Source: Clavaria fumosa
Taxonomy: Eukaryota > Basidiomycota > Agaricomycetes > Agaricales > Clavariaceae
Direction of reading: 5' to 3'
NCBI GenBank assembly: GCA_951802425.1
Contig: OX637796.1
Coordinates: 1,240,001-1,304,000, forward strand
Length of the DNA stretch: 64,000 bases
Within the stretch, counting starts at the first letter, position 1; every line of letters begins with the position of its first letter. A program made the translations under genes and the position numbers. The notes under the pieces are model-generated. The model made no database searches and was not told the DNA's origin. It saw nothing but the letters and a program-made list of their open reading frames with translations. Below are positions 48,169 to 60,722 of the stretch, piece after piece.

Positions 48169-51100
48169 TAAGACCTGGGCCAGATCCTTCTGAATCCGAG
48201 CAAGATATGCTCTAAGATCTTCATCCGGCAGAGTGGAGTGTTCAAATGCTTGCGTGAGCTGAGTGCGAAGCTGAGGTGTGGAAGAAAACCGTCAGTTGCT
48301 TCGTATGAGCAAATGATGTTTCTAGATGAGGTCTACTATACTCTTAACAGCGTCTTGCGTCGCAGGCTAATCTTGTGGTATTCGCTGTGCTCCTTTTGCT
48401 GAAAGTCGAGATCGGCTAGGTGTTCCGCAACGCGCCTGGCTTCGACAATCACGTCCTGAGGAAGGTCTGCGAGCTTCGCGAGCTCTAGGCCTTCACAAAT
48501 GAAAAAATCTTTCGGTATTGAGAAAAGAAGATAGGGAGTTTGTACAGACCGTAGTGAAGCGTCTCGTCCGGAACGCCATCCACGATCCTACGGGATCAGC
48601 AACATGATACCAAACCTGAAACACATATCAGAAACCCATACTTGTATTGATAAACGATCTCAAATTTTGTGCTGGACGGATGTGGTCGCTTTGGCAAATC
48701 CAAGAGATACATTAGTTAGTTTATTCCTTGCCTTCGTTGATGATATGCTCCGTACCTGAACCGATAAATGCAAGCTGCCCATAATTTACAGCGGTTAGAA
48801 AAAACCGGCCGACAAGTTCGGCGACTTACTTGACCACAGAAGGATAGCGAGACAGCGTGGTTGATAATTCGCTAAAATGTCTGATGGAACGTGTCAGACT
48901 TAGAATGAATGAAGAGCCTCCCCACAGACGTTGCAAAGAGCACAAAGGACTATAGGGGAGATTAAGATAGAGCTGGTGTGTGAGAGAACCAATGCCAATT
49001 ACCTTCAGTCTGATCAGCTCCTCGGCAATAGCATGCGAGATTCCGATGCCTTCCGTTGGCGATGTCCCCCGTCCAAGTTCATCGATGAGAATAAGCGATT
49101 TCGGAGAAGCAAGTCCTACTCGAACAGCAGTCTCACAGCTGCCCTATGTACTCCTTGAAACTCGTACCAAGAATCATAGCACTCGTAGTCATTTCGTTTG
49201 CAAATGTACTGAAATTTTTCTCCATATCACTGTTCGTATCAGATTGTCACAACAGCGACACGCGAGAAATTGACAGGACGGACTCATCATTGGATAATCT
49301 AGTGAGAAGGGAATCATGGATTCTGGGAGTGTGCCGTCAGAACAGTTGTAAGAGATAAGGGAGAATTATCACCTGAAACTTGCGTATTCGGCCGGCACGA
49401 AGCACCCACACATTGCCATAATGGTAAGAAGGCCGGTCTGCCTTAAGTATGTGCTTTTCCCTGTCGGTTGAGACTTGAATGAATTTCGTTGCCATGCTTT
49501 CGGAGTCACGCACCCGACATGCTGTGCAAACCCATCAGGGCAATGGATTTACTTCGGGCGAGTAAGCTGCTCACTTTGGCCCTTGCACAATCTGGAACAT
49601 GGAAGAATCGTCGCAGAAGACATCATTCGGAACCACAGTGCCCGCCGACTGAACACTCTCTAGCACTGGATGACGTCCAGCCTTGATCGCAAGAGTGCCA
49701 GTGAATTCTGGTCGGACTATTTATGGCATAAATCAATGTCGTCGGCGTGGGTGGAGAGGGATGACAAACTGTAATTGCGCACTACGAGAACCATAATTAG
49801 AGGAGACAGTTAGTCTAAACGAATATAGACTCTCACTGATCGAAATATGTGCAAAAGACCAAAGCATGTCCAGTGTTGCCACCTGTCAATGTCAGATAGT
49901 TGGTCATTGTTAACGAACTGAGCCACAAGTATCACCGCCTCAGAAGCCTTGTACAGTGCACCAATATTGACAAGTATTTGAGAGAGTACCTCTTGTATAA
50001 CCCTGGAGAGTTGTGTAAGCTGTAGCTCCTTCACAGGCGGTCTTGACCGACTTGTCGCTGAGCATCAAAGTTTCGTCCAAGGCATCCTTCATTCTTGCGT
50101 TCATTTTCCTCTGCAATTCCAGTGTTTCAGAAATAACATCGTAGTGTGACTGAGCTCACCAGTTCCATGCTCGAAAACAGCCATTTCCCTCTTTGTGCAC
50201 ACTTATTGATGAAACCTTTCGGTAGATCACCCTCAAGCTCGTCTTTCTTGAGGGAAAAGACGAAGCCGTTCCCTTGATATACTAAATTCATTGGAAGGTT
50301 GTGCTTTTCGGATAACGAGCGGCTCAGCTCAAAGATGTCCCCAACATTCTCCTGGTATGTCGCTCGCGCCACATCGAGCAAGCGATTGCGATTTGCCTGT
50401 TGGCGGTGACTGGGCTGAGATAGAGAACAGGTCATGCGTCAAACTGCCACCTGCCTTCACTGCGTATACACGCGAATTTACTGTGCCCATGCCACCCTTT
50501 CGATGCCAGCAACATCAAATAAGACGAGGGAGGAAGCTGGGAGAACACACCTTGCCCGAACTCGTCTCTTCGTTAATGTATTCTTTCACCAGGTGGTCAA
50601 TGCCATCCAGGCGAGTGTCCGAAATCATCTGAAACCAAAGTGAGCTTCATTGTGTGGATAATAACAAAACAGACTTCGTAAATGAACTGGAGGAGTTGAG
50701 ATCCACTGTTGACAAGCGCATTTCGGAGGGATGGCAGGTTTCGGACAACGTTTCGTAGATTGAGCATTTGAGCCACACGGGAAGACGCTGCTTTTGCGGA
50801 AGTGCTTTCGCGAACCTCGGACGCAGCAAGCTGGAGAACGATAATCAGCTTGAATTACATTCAGGGACAGCATTTGCTACATAAGCGATCAGTTTATCAA
50901 AGTCCATCTTGTTGAAAACCTTGAGCGCATCTCTGACGTCTGTGAACTTGTCTTCGCTCTGCACAAACTCTGAGACATACTGCTCAGCAAGTTGGGCGTG
51001 GGGCACAAGAATGAGACTGACCCTCCACAGCATCAAGGCGAGCATCAATAGCAGCTCGAACTAGGGCCAACTGATCACAGATATGAGGCAATAATAAAGA

Positions 51101-52105
51101 GAATACTGACCAGTGATGGGAGCAAGGATGGTGGCTCGCAGAAGTCTAGAAGCCATGGCGGTATAGGTATAATTCATTGTGCTGTATATTAGGTTTACGT
51201 ATTGTCCATTCGACCGCTTTTCCTATGTCTCACTCACCCGAAAAGCGAATGTAAGGACCTCTTGCGAGTCGCATTGCCGACTAATTCGAGGTTTCGAGCG
51301 GTTTCAGGAGTTATCATCATCGTGCCATCGACCTGCACATATCGAATAAGGAGAGACCCTGCCGCGTATCGGGTGTTGAGCCTGTGTTCTGCATATTTCA
51401 GAAGGGCGCTTGCGGCAGAGAGCAGATAGTATCTAGGCAAAAGTGAGCACAACGCTGGTTTGCGAATTCGCATATACCGACTTGTTCGAAGTAGCAGCCA
51501 GAAGTGCGGGACGATCTTCATCGTCCACACAGAGCTGGCTTATGAGCTCAAATCCTTGGAAGGTATGAGATTTGGGCATAGATGCTCAGATGCCACCAAC
51601 CAGCTTGGTCGTTCCAATATCTCCTCGCAATTGGCTCTAGAGGTACGTCGGGAAATTCCTCTCCCATATAGTGTACCAACAGAGACTTTGGGGAACTTTT
51701 GAGTGCATCACTGGCAGACACAAAGGTGTCAGGAACAATGATTTGTGAGGGGTTCAGTAAGTGAATCTGGTGAAGAGTCTTGACGTATGTCTGCCCATCT
51801 GCGAGCTGTGCATGGTCGTATTGCTTTATATCACGAGATGAGAGACGGAAAACCTGAACAAGTATGACGCGCCCTGTATCTTTCTCTAGGGCTGCAATAC
51901 CGAGTTCTCTGCCAACCCCGCGACCTTCAAGGACAGCAACGACGAAGCTGGACTCATGGTGAGTTGACGTTGCGGTGCGAGCACGAGCTGTTGGAGGCCT
52001 AGCTGTAGAGGGCCTGGACAACGCTGTCGCCTTCCCTGTGGTCGGTCTAGATTGGGCTGTATATAAACGAGCAGTGGTTTGGCGAGACTCCTGATGGTGT
52101 GCCAT
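48154..52105 (-). CDS. MSH4: Meiotic MutS homologue Msh4
   Basis: Partner of Msh5 in the MutSgamma clamp that stabilises meiotic recombination intermediates for crossing-over. The start (ATG 52105-52103) gives '[20 protein letters not shown]', a basic S/T/A/R tail, then '[20 protein letters not shown]', '[20 protein letters not shown]', '[20 protein letters not shown]', '[20 protein letters not shown]', '[12 protein letters not shown]', and the ATPase domain: '[17 protein letters not shown]', Walker A 'GPNMSGKST', '[15 protein letters not shown]', Walker B '[16 protein letters not shown]' and 'FATHFSELS'. The C-terminus ends '[14 protein letters not shown]'. Very intron-dense, with an 8-nt exon (49521-49514) and a 12-nt exon (49781-49770). 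It lacks the mismatch-binding N-domain, as expected for Msh4. The longer in-frame stretch upstream of the ATG has no other start. Confidence 0.93.
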
Positions 52106-52261
52106 GCTTGTTGTGCATGCGAGTCCGTGGTGAAGACCAAATGCTGAATCCTTCTCATCCACAAAAGGAAAAGGACACACCAAAGCATGGCCAAATACTG
52201 AAATAGCGTTCAGTACGCCCTTCTACATTTGTTGCTCCAGCACCAGCAGACTTTCACCACC
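52106..52261. promoter_or_regulatory. Compact divergent promoter MSH4/SWC2
   Basis: Only 156 bp separate the two start codons, so the two genes must share a bidirectional promoter region, including both 5' leaders, unless transcription of one starts inside the other. Confidence 0.55.
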
Positions 52262-53846
52262 ATGGAAGATTCAGATGATGAATTGTTAGCGACGCGCAGG
52301 CCAAAGCGGAGCACAGCAGGCAATCGGTAAGTGTATACGAAAATCAACTCTCCAATGCGGCCTGAGTATATTGCAGCATGGAAGCTGCTCTGGCGGAGAT
52401 GACCCTAAACGAACCACCAGAGGCTGAGGACGACGAAGATTTTGCTCCTCCAGGAAAAGGTGCGCCAACTTCGGCCATGTGCGGACAAGAACTCACCTTC
52501 TGAGTAGAAGAGGGAGACGGAGATATCTACGAGTCCGACTTCCAGAGCACAGATGAGGAAGCGGCAAACGACTTTGATGGGGAGGGCGAAAAAACTGTTC
52601 AGGAAGAGGAGGATCGACTTCGAAAGGTGAGCTCTTTGTATTATGATAGTACCATGCTTGACTTCATTGCTTTAGATAATGCGCGCGCGTACAGCAATGG
52701 CCACGGCCGCCGCTCATGCTCGCCAAAGGGCAACGTTCAACCCACAAGCTGAAATTTCTGCTTCCAAAAAGCCTCAAAGACGCGTGTCCTTCCAGTTCGC
52801 AGCGAACGCCGAGACCGGTGAAGTCATGGCAAAGGGCGGCAAACGTCACAGCAAAAGGAAGCATACAGTGTTGAATACCTCCGCTACCGTCAAACGCTTG
52901 AGGCACGCCGAGGAGAGACGAGTCAGTTTTTCAGCCTTGCTCATTCTTCTGAACTCACATCTGCTTCCGTAGGCCTCGTTCGTCAAGAAGGTGAAAATCC
53001 AAGAACGAATCCCAACGCAAGCTGAGCTCATCGCTCGTGCGCTTGACAACGAAGAAGGCAACATCTTTGCGCATCGAAATTATCTAAAATTTGAAGAAGA
53101 AAGAAGAAAACGTGCTCAAGTTGTTCGCACCACAATCCAAGGACCTTTGTTGCGATGGATCAGCCGAAAAGAAGGGGTCAAAGTTGCCGATTCACTACCC
53201 GCTCAGCCCAGTACATCGCATTATAACACGCACAGAACTGACACCACTGCCCCAATCGTAGGCGTCGGCGCGCACACAGACCTTTCACAGCCATTAACAC
53301 AACACTCCTTATATGGAGGTACTCCGTCCTCTGCCAAATCCGCCGACCTTCCTATGACCAGCTTGAGCGAAAGCTCTATACCTCTTCCTGATACACAAAC
53401 TTCGCCGACTGACTGGACTGAAACCGTGTGTAAAAATTATGTTGTCCACGAGCTAGGGCAATATGATGCAGTCCCTCAAGCTTCCTGGAAAGACACGATG
53501 GCAGCAATGTTTGGTGACCATGTTCGTTGGGAGGATTTGAGAGTTTATGTTACAAAAGGCCGGCCATTGAGCAAGTCTTCTCACTATCGAGGTATTGTGC
53601 CGTGCTGATTCCAGCTATCATCCAGCACGACCAAAGCAAATGTGCCTGATGACAGGGTTGCCTGCTCGATATCTTGACCCACAAACCAACGTGCCGTTTG
53701 CCAACGTTCAGGCTTATCGAACGCTCGCACGGGTCTTGTCACACGAGTTCATATGGGATGAACGCCTCGCGTGTTACGTAGGGACGGAGCATGATGTCTG
53801 TGCGCAAGGTATCAAGCTCCATGACGACTTCATGAACATTCATTAA
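52262..53846 (+). CDS. SWC2: SWR1-complex subunit Swc2/YL1 (Vps72)
   Basis: Histone H2A.Z-binding subunit of the SWR1 remodeller. The start 'MEDSDDELLATRRPKRSTAG' is spliced to 'NRMEAALAEMTLN' and an acidic stretch ('GDIYESDFQSTDEEA'), the typical YL1 N-terminus that contacts H2A.Z-H2B. Basic segments follow ('RRVSFQFAANAETG', 'KKVKIQERIPTQAELIARAL', 'NIFAHRNYLKFEEERRKRAQ'), and the C-terminal YL1_C domain 'CLMTGLPARYLDPQTNVPFA' with 'YRTLARVLSHEFIWDERLA'. A central serine/threonine-rich region is not conserved. The end given is the stop at 53844-53846; a possible last intron starting at 53808 would replace the final residues with GEQF and end near 53860. Confidence 0.92.
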
Positions 53847-54096
53847 AACAGGCGAGCAATTCTGAGGATCTGCGGTGCTCGCATCTCCGTTTACGCCGAC
53901 CACAGCATCGTCGGCGGTGGTCTCCGATGTCTGCGAGTAGCGCAGCACATACTCTCCACGTACATCCTCAAGCCGAGCCAGAGAAGAAACTACGTGATCT
54001 TTTACGAGGTTTATGACTTGTTGGCCATACACGTATCAGAAAAGCATGTGTCAAATCCTGCATACCATCCAGACGAAGGAGAAATAAGCACTCCGC

Positions 54097-56682
54097 TCAC
54101 TGAGACGAAGCCATCAACGCCTGCTGCTCGGGGGGGCCGTGCAATTGCCCAACTGCGCTCCATAGGCCCTGTGGCGAGTTGAGGACATCAAGTTGGCCAT
54201 CACCGTTAGGGCTCATCTGCAAATGCACCTCTGCGCCGAGCGCACGCAGATGCACCTCCTCTTCTTTCGGATCTCTGCCCTGATTTGGCAAGTTGTGCTT
54301 CAGCAGCCTCGTCAGCGACGGGTCCCGCATTACCCATAAGTCGAATAGCAAGCCAGAACCTGTCACAAACGTTGCGGGCACGATACGAGATAAGGTCACC
54401 GTCGCGCGGAGCAAGAAAAGGCTCAGATGTCAGGGGAAATCGCATACCTCCGAGGATCTTTTGGTTGGGAGGCGGTCGCCCCATGATTGCAAGCCCAGTG
54501 ACAAAAAAAACGACGCTTGCAGCGAAACCAGCGAGGGTTGGCACCGTTGTCAAGTTCAGGCGTCCCCGCACGTTGATCCGGACCGACTCGCCAACACCGG
54601 GCTGCGGGTCCCACCCAAGCTGCTTGACATCGCTAATTTATTTCCATAGACGCAACAGGGGCAGGGAATTGTCACCTTTCCCATTCATCTAGAAGGAAAC
54701 ACTAGACAGGCAAAACCCACTCTGAGATGTTGTAGTAGCCCTGGTTCGCGCCCAACGCTGCGAACCCGACGCTAGTACCGATGGCGAGTGCGCCTTCCAA
54801 AACCTGCAAATTTGCGGCATTCGAAAAGAGGGAAAACAAAGTCGCCTCGTGCAATGATAAATTAAGTCCGTTCGCTGCAGGATTATCTGGAATGGTGATG
54901 CGTATAGATCCCGGCCCTGTGAAAAGGGCACTGAACAGGTCTTCAAACGGGATACCTCGCGACGGCAACGGAGACATATTAGCCCAGGGATGGGGTGGCG
55001 GTATCTTGGCTACATCTGTGTCATCGACGAAGAGATTCGCACCATGCACGACGACGGTTGCATTGAAAGCAGTCAAGGAACATCCGACGATCTTTATGTA
55101 CACCGTCGTGGTCGTGTTGAGGTCAAACGCCACGAGCTCTCCGGTGCTGTTGTCCGCGTCTAATAGAGCTTTATCGGAGGAAGAAGAAATCGTTGCAAGG
55201 AAGAGATTGCGCGAGTTAAGTTGAGAGTCTTCTCCAGTCAGAAATTTGTAAATGGCTAATCATGTATGGACGCCGTTGAATTAATTGCTTGACGATGCCA
55301 GTGTGAAGGACTTCTCACTCAAATTCTTGATTTGGATCGCTTTGAGATATTCGTCGTTCGTAAAAATAGACACTCCTTGAGCAAATATCGTGAATCAAAG
55401 CCATTCGATTATAGTGAACGCACTCACTCGCGGGACGTTGATCCAACGTGGCGTCTATGGTAAGGCTGAAGCCATCGGCGACAGGCACGGCATTCATTGT
55501 AAAATTCTCGGGGGGAACCTGGCCGCAAGTTACACCGAAAGTGATTGCGGGAACCGTAGTCGTGATATCAGGCGGTAACACCGATGCCACTGCATTATAG
55601 ATCGTCCTAGGAAAAAATAATCCAGAAGGTCAAATGCTGTAGCACCTGCTGATCACAGCTTACAAGTTGCCCAGATTTGGTATGAGGTTGAAACCAAAAA
55701 CAGGCGTGGTAAAGATGGACGCGAAGAGGACGCCAGATTGGCTGCAGGTATGCAAGTATGTATCAGCGCGAGACAGATGCCCAAGGCAGATACTCACAAT
55801 TGCTGCGAGGATCACGACAGTTGGAACGAACGAGGAGAAGAGATGGAAGGAGGTACACTCACCGCGCCCAACTGCATTTGTTGATCAGGGCGGGTGCGAC
55901 GGAAAAAGATACGAAGCAACTTGCCGTGTTTGATGCGTTACTTCGCAATGCGGTGGTGAGTGACAACAGAGGTGTGGAAAAGGTTACGGTCTCGTTAAAA
56001 TTTTGGAAAGTAAATGAGGGGCTGAAAGAACTGCCAACTCCCCAAGCCGCAATAAAGTAGATTAGTATGAGCAGTACAGAGACAGGTACGCCGGAGCCGA
56101 TAGTCTTTGAAACTAGTAGACATCAGATGGAATGCAAATGTAGAACGGTGTACGATTAGATACCTGTTTCTATTGCTTCGCTTAGACCGCCACTGGTTAC
56201 AGATTGGTCATTGAAAGGTATTTTGAGATTCGGGCCATGCACATACGATGCGGTAACCCGATCGTGCAGGGAAGTGAGAGACTGGGGAGTTGTGAATGCA
56301 TGATGCAATACGAGTGGCCGTATTGACCAAGTCTAGGACGAGAATTCACAGGACGCGCATGTCGGCATTAGCTTCAAGACCTACCGTTAAGGCAAGGATA
56401 GCCGTGCTGAAACTGCGGTTGTGAGCGGAGGGACCCGTGCAAAGGGTGGGGGTAAAGCACATACACTGTTGTCAAGAAGATCAAAACAGCAGAGAACAAG
56501 CTGAGGTGTTTGCTATCGAAAGTCCATCTGTGGTCAATCCTGGTGGCCCAGGACACAACCATGGCCACGCGAATGAGGACCACCGAAGCATGCACGATGT
56601 TGCTCAACCAATAACGAGGTCTGACATAGCGGATAGAAGTCTCTCTGCCGACACCCTTATCCTTATCCTCAGCGATGTCCAT
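54097..56682 (-). CDS. Uncharacterised fungal membrane protein with large extracellular domain
   Basis: I do not recognise a named family. The ATG 56682-56680 gives 'MDIAEDKDKGVGRETSIRYV' and then two hydrophobic helices ('VHASVVLIRVAMVVSWAT', 'LFSAVLIFLTTVYVL'). Later exons supply another span ('FVPTVVILAAI'), extracellular-looking parts rich in NxT/S sites ('FQNFNETVTFSTPLLSLTTA', 'PENFTMNAVPVADGFSLTID') and 'VYIKIVGCSLTAFNATVVV'. A last helix 'TLAGFAASVVFFVTGLAI' precedes a cytosolic tail 'LFDLWVMRDPSLTRLLKHNL' ending 'QQALMASSQ' (stop 54099-54097). The layout resembles a common type of Agaricomycete orphan membrane protein. Not all internal splice sites were resolved. It lies head-to-head with the SOD gene. 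Confidence 0.7.
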
Positions 56683-57147
56683 GGTTAAGCTGGAGGGCAA
56701 GTCGTGCGGGGGAGGTGGGGTGCATACTACGCTGCACAGCCCCCATGCGCTGAGAGGGCTGAGAGGCAGATCGTCAAACGCGTCGGCTGTGTGACTTGTG
56801 AGATCATGTGAGATGGCAGATCGTGGGAAGATTGCGTGACCTCGGCAACTATGACAACCAAGATAAGATAAAATATAATATTAGACGTTGCACTGAAGTC
56901 CTTGTGCCCGCGACAAGCCCACGAAGCCCTGAGGGTCTGTATAATTTTGTTGCAGTGAATATTGAAGTCGTCACAAAGTCGGCGTATTACAGTACTCTGT
57001 TTACTCGTGTGTAGCACCAGAGGTCACAAGGCAGCGAGTAGATTTTTCTAATCACGCCACCGATAAGATAAGATAACACCAAGACCTTATATAAAGCACC
57101 TCGCCAAGTGACGCACCACCTGACGCCAGTCGCTCACCACATCAATC
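56683..57147. promoter_or_regulatory. SOD promoter with GATA cluster and TATA box
   Basis: A triple 'gataagataagataa' at 57062-57076 and a second 'agataagataaaa' near 56860 are potential GATA-factor sites. 'ttatataaag' at 57087-57096 is a good TATA box 52 bp before the SOD start codon. In fungi GATA factors control iron and nitrogen responses; which applies here is not known. Confidence 0.55.
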
Positions 57148-57977
57148 ATGCACACTCTCCCCGACCTCCCATACGCTTACGATGCCCTCGAGCCCTACAT
57201 CTCCCGTCAGATTATGGAGCTCCACCATAAGAAACATCATCAGACATATGTCAACGCTCTCAACGCCGCAGAGGATGCCTACGCCAAAGCTTCCACTCCC
57301 AAGCAGCGTATTGCTCTGCAAGCCGCTCTGAAATTCAACGGTGGTGGTGGGTGTTCCGTCTCATCCAGCCTGCAGGCCTGCAATCCACATTCGTTCCTCT
57401 CTGTCGTCTTGTATTATAGATCGCGGCTAATCACTGTACATCCTCATCACCAGGTCACATCAATCATTCGCTCTTCTGGAAGAACCTTGCCCCTTCTGCC
57501 GAGAAGAAAGGCAAAGGCGGAGTTCTCGGTAATGGCCCTTTGAAGGAAGCCATCGGGCACGCCTTTGGCGGTGTCGAGAAATTCAAGACGCAGTTCAATG
57601 CCGCTACTGCAGGTATTCAAGGCAGTGGCTGGGGTTGGCTCGTGCGTCTCATCCGCACAATTTATACCTGTCTGTTTGACGTTGGCCATCGTGTAACTGC
57701 AGGGCTTGAACCCCTGTACCAAAACCTTGGAGATCGTAACCACTCCAAACCAAGACCCTCTCCTCACCCACGTTCCGATCATTGGGGTTGACATTTGGGA
57801 ACATGCATTCTACCTGCAGTACCTCAACGTCAAGGTCGATGTGCGTATATATCGATCACTTTCTGCTCATCTTTAACCTCATCAATCTTCTAGTATCTCA
57901 ACGCCATCTGGCACGTCATCAACTTCGAAGAGGCGGAGAAGCGTTATGCTGAAGGTATCAAGGAGTCTAAACTCTAA
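57148..57977 (+). CDS. SOD2: Manganese superoxide dismutase with C-terminal SKL
   Basis: Converts superoxide to peroxide and oxygen. Four exons: 57148-57352, a second from about 57453 to 57639, a third from about 57705 to 57840, and a last exon to TAA 57975-57977. Conserved ligand motifs are present: '[20 protein letters not shown]' (first His), 'GHINHSLFW' (second His) and '[13 protein letters not shown]' (Asp and His). Active-site neighbours 'GSGWGWL' and 'FNGGGGH' are present too. The protein begins directly with the mature-type sequence '[20 protein letters not shown]'. An in-frame TGA at 57121 rules out a leader in the same exon, so no mitochondrial presequence is seen. The last residues are 'EGIKESKL', ending in the canonical peroxisomal signal SKL. 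The enzyme is therefore predicted to be cytosolic or peroxisomal rather than mitochondrial. Confidence 0.93.
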
Positions 57978-58443
57978 ACTCCAAAAAATCAGGACGTACT
58001 GGTGCGGTAGGCGGATAAGAGAAGTAACAAAGAATCAGGAACGTCGGACAAACTGGTCCTTGGTCCTTGTATTGCCTCGCCATGAATTCAATAAGCAAAT
58101 TTACTTGATTGCCCAACCTGCACTTCTGCTAGAATATGCCTCCGCGCTTCCTGCATCTTCGGTTGTGCATCATGACACAGCTTATAGTTACGCCGCTCCC
58201 CTTTTCACCGCATACACTAGTGGCGAAAGAACAACGAAACGGTGTGTGCGCAAGCGCAATGTTGGCTTGCTGGCTTACTTTAGGTTTCATGTCAAATGCA
58301 CAGGATGCCCATAAATATGATATTATCATACTGGAGTGTCCCTGACAAGTCGTCAAAGACTCCGGGATGTACAAAGGTAAATGTAAGAAAAGCCGAAATC
58401 TTGCCAGCTCATATACAAGCATCCACGTCGAGACAGTAGTAGA
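57978..58443. other. Intergenic between converging SOD and VPS27
   Basis: 466 bp of presumed 3' untranslated sequence; no gene seen. Confidence 0.45.
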
Positions 58444-60722
58444 TCACAAGTCAATCAACAACATCTCCTTCCTCTCCTGCCGTGTAACCGGCATGCTTGG
58501 CCACCCCTGCGTCGGCGTCGACGTAGGCGCAACAGGGAAGTTCGGCAGCGGCGCTGAGGCGGGGGCACTACCTATCGTATTGTGTCGCGACAGCAGCGCA
58601 TGGCCGCTAGCATGTGATGCAGCAGAGTGATTCAAGGTATTATGACGCGCAAGCGTAGTAGAAAGACCGGATGGCGCATGCACGACGGACGGAGGGCGAT
58701 ACGATTGCTGAGGTACATTGGGCGCGAATTGAGGCGGAGCAAGCGGGACAGGGGGGTGGGACAACGATGCTACCGGAGCGTAGACCGTTTGGTGGGAAAG
58801 TGGTGTCAACATTGCTTGTGGGGAAAGCGGCGGCGCCGAATAACTCGCAGTCGGCGTGGTCTGCATTGGAGCGTATCGGTTGACGGTCTGCGGATGCCCT
58901 AACCTTTGTTGTTCGGTTGGTGCTTGAAGCGCCGAGATGCCCACTGGAGCGGGAGATGCTTGTTGCTGTTGTTGCTGATGCATTCGCCAAGTGGGATGCG
59001 AGACCTGTTCCATCAACAGCTTGTCGTATAATTTGACCGCCTGAGACAGTTTATCGTGCATTTCTGCCAGCATATCTGTTGGCACAACATAATGATGCAT
59101 TGCACATCAGTTCCGCAAAGCAAAGCAAAAAGAATGAGACACAAAAACGCACGCTCTTTGCGTCCAGTATCATCAAGACTAAGCGCTAGCTTGGGCCGCA
59201 GACTACTCGCCTTGTCATACAGCTCGTTCACTGCAGGATAGCGTGACATGTCCTTTCCGCCCTGCGCCTGCACATGTTCCACCGTCTGGCTAAACGTCAG
59301 GATCGCGTCCGTCTCGAGCGGGTCTAGATCGTAGTTCGGCAGCTTCGGCACAGGCGCCGCCGGCACGCCCCCGGGGGGCGCACCGTACCTTTGCACGAAC
59401 CCGCGCTCCGTGCTCGGTGACTCCGACGTGGGAGTGTCCGCCTCAGGGGCACTCGGCCGCGGCGCATTCGCCTCGCGTAGACTTGCCTCGATCGCGGCGC
59501 GCAGGTCTGGGTCGTCCTCTTCCCTATCAGCAGCGGTGCTACGGGAGCGCGAGCGGCGGTGGGCATCCCATGACGCTTTAAGAGGTGGGTGCGACGGGAC
59601 GTAGCCCGGCCGTGCGGAGCCGCCTGCGGAACCTGATTCCCTGAGGGAGAGCTGGATCGCGCGTTGCAGCTCCGCATCGCCGTGCTGCTCGCGGCTGGGG
59701 CGGCGGCGCGGCTCATGCCCGAGCGAGTGGTGTCGATGGTGGTGTTTGTCCGGACCTCGTCTACAAATTAAATTTGGGGAGGGATATTCAGCTCGGTAAT
59801 CAATTGAGCTAAATGAGAGTCAACATACGGCCTCTCCGCCTTCTTGGATAACTTGGAGTGACACCCATCGCAGACGCGCACGTCCTGGGTGATCCCGAAG
59901 TGCGGCAGTGGCATGGACTTGGAAGAGCACTGCTGGTCGAAGACCTGGCCGCAGTTCCGGCAATGGTGCTTGCGATTCGTGAACGAAAACGGGGTGCGAC
60001 AGCGCAGACAGAGGTCCGAGTCGATCCATTCCGGCGCCGTCTGCGTATCCACCATGGCAGAGTTGGCAAGGGCCATGTCCGTGGGCGGGAACTTGTAACC
60101 TTTTGACCATGACGATCAACATCCATGCTTGATTCTCGAGACGGATCAGGCGCACCTTCATTCTTGAGTGTTTTGTATACTTGCCCGACATAGTTCAATG
60201 CGGGCTTCCCTTCGAAGGCCAAGGACCAATTTTGGATATGCTTCAGGATGGCGTCCATCACGCTCATGTGGATCGAAGGAACTTTGAGGAGCGAGACGAG
60301 ATTGTCCATGAACTCGCGAGACGCAATCTCAGCCAAGAAAAGGTCTCCCCCATTCTTTACACACACGTCGGTGAGCTATTGTATCATCAAATCTCGGTAA
60401 GCACGCAGCATCGTTGAAACAGGAAAGAGGAAAACGTACGCCCAGCGCCAAGAGTTGTACGTTTGGGTTCTTGTGGTCGAGGCGTCGTTTTAAAGAGCGC
60501 ATAGCGTCTTTAGCGGAGACGGACTTTGAGCGGATCTGGTCACATATCTCGAGATTGAGCGCCATATCCTCTGCCCCGGCAGGGAGCAGTTCAGACGTGG
60601 CCTTGTCTGCCGCAATGTCAGAGTGCTGCTCACTGGTGATTAGACGAGGGGCTCATTGAGGACTCACCAATTGCGCCTTCGAGCTGGGATGTACCCCAGA
60701 GCCAGTTGCTGAAGTAGCTCAT
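58444..60722 (-). CDS. VPS27: ESCRT-0 subunit Vps27 (Hrs)
   Basis: Sorts ubiquitinated cargo on endosomes. The start '[18 protein letters not shown]' (ATG 60722-60720) leads into a VHS domain ('[20 protein letters not shown]', '[20 protein letters not shown]', '[20 protein letters not shown]', '[20 protein letters not shown]'). A FYVE zinc finger binding PtdIns3P follows ('[20 protein letters not shown]' with flanking CxxC pairs, about 60,010-59,860). Two ubiquitin-interacting motifs follow ('[14 protein letters not shown]' and '[17 protein letters not shown]'), then a P-S-A-P motif fit to recruit ESCRT-I, a helical Hse1-binding region ('[18 protein letters not shown]', '[17 protein letters not shown]'), and a Gln/Pro-rich tail ending 'LLIDL', which resembles a clathrin box. 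Introns near 60,660, 60,430-60,370, 59,820-59,760 and 59,150-59,090. Intact. Confidence 0.94.
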
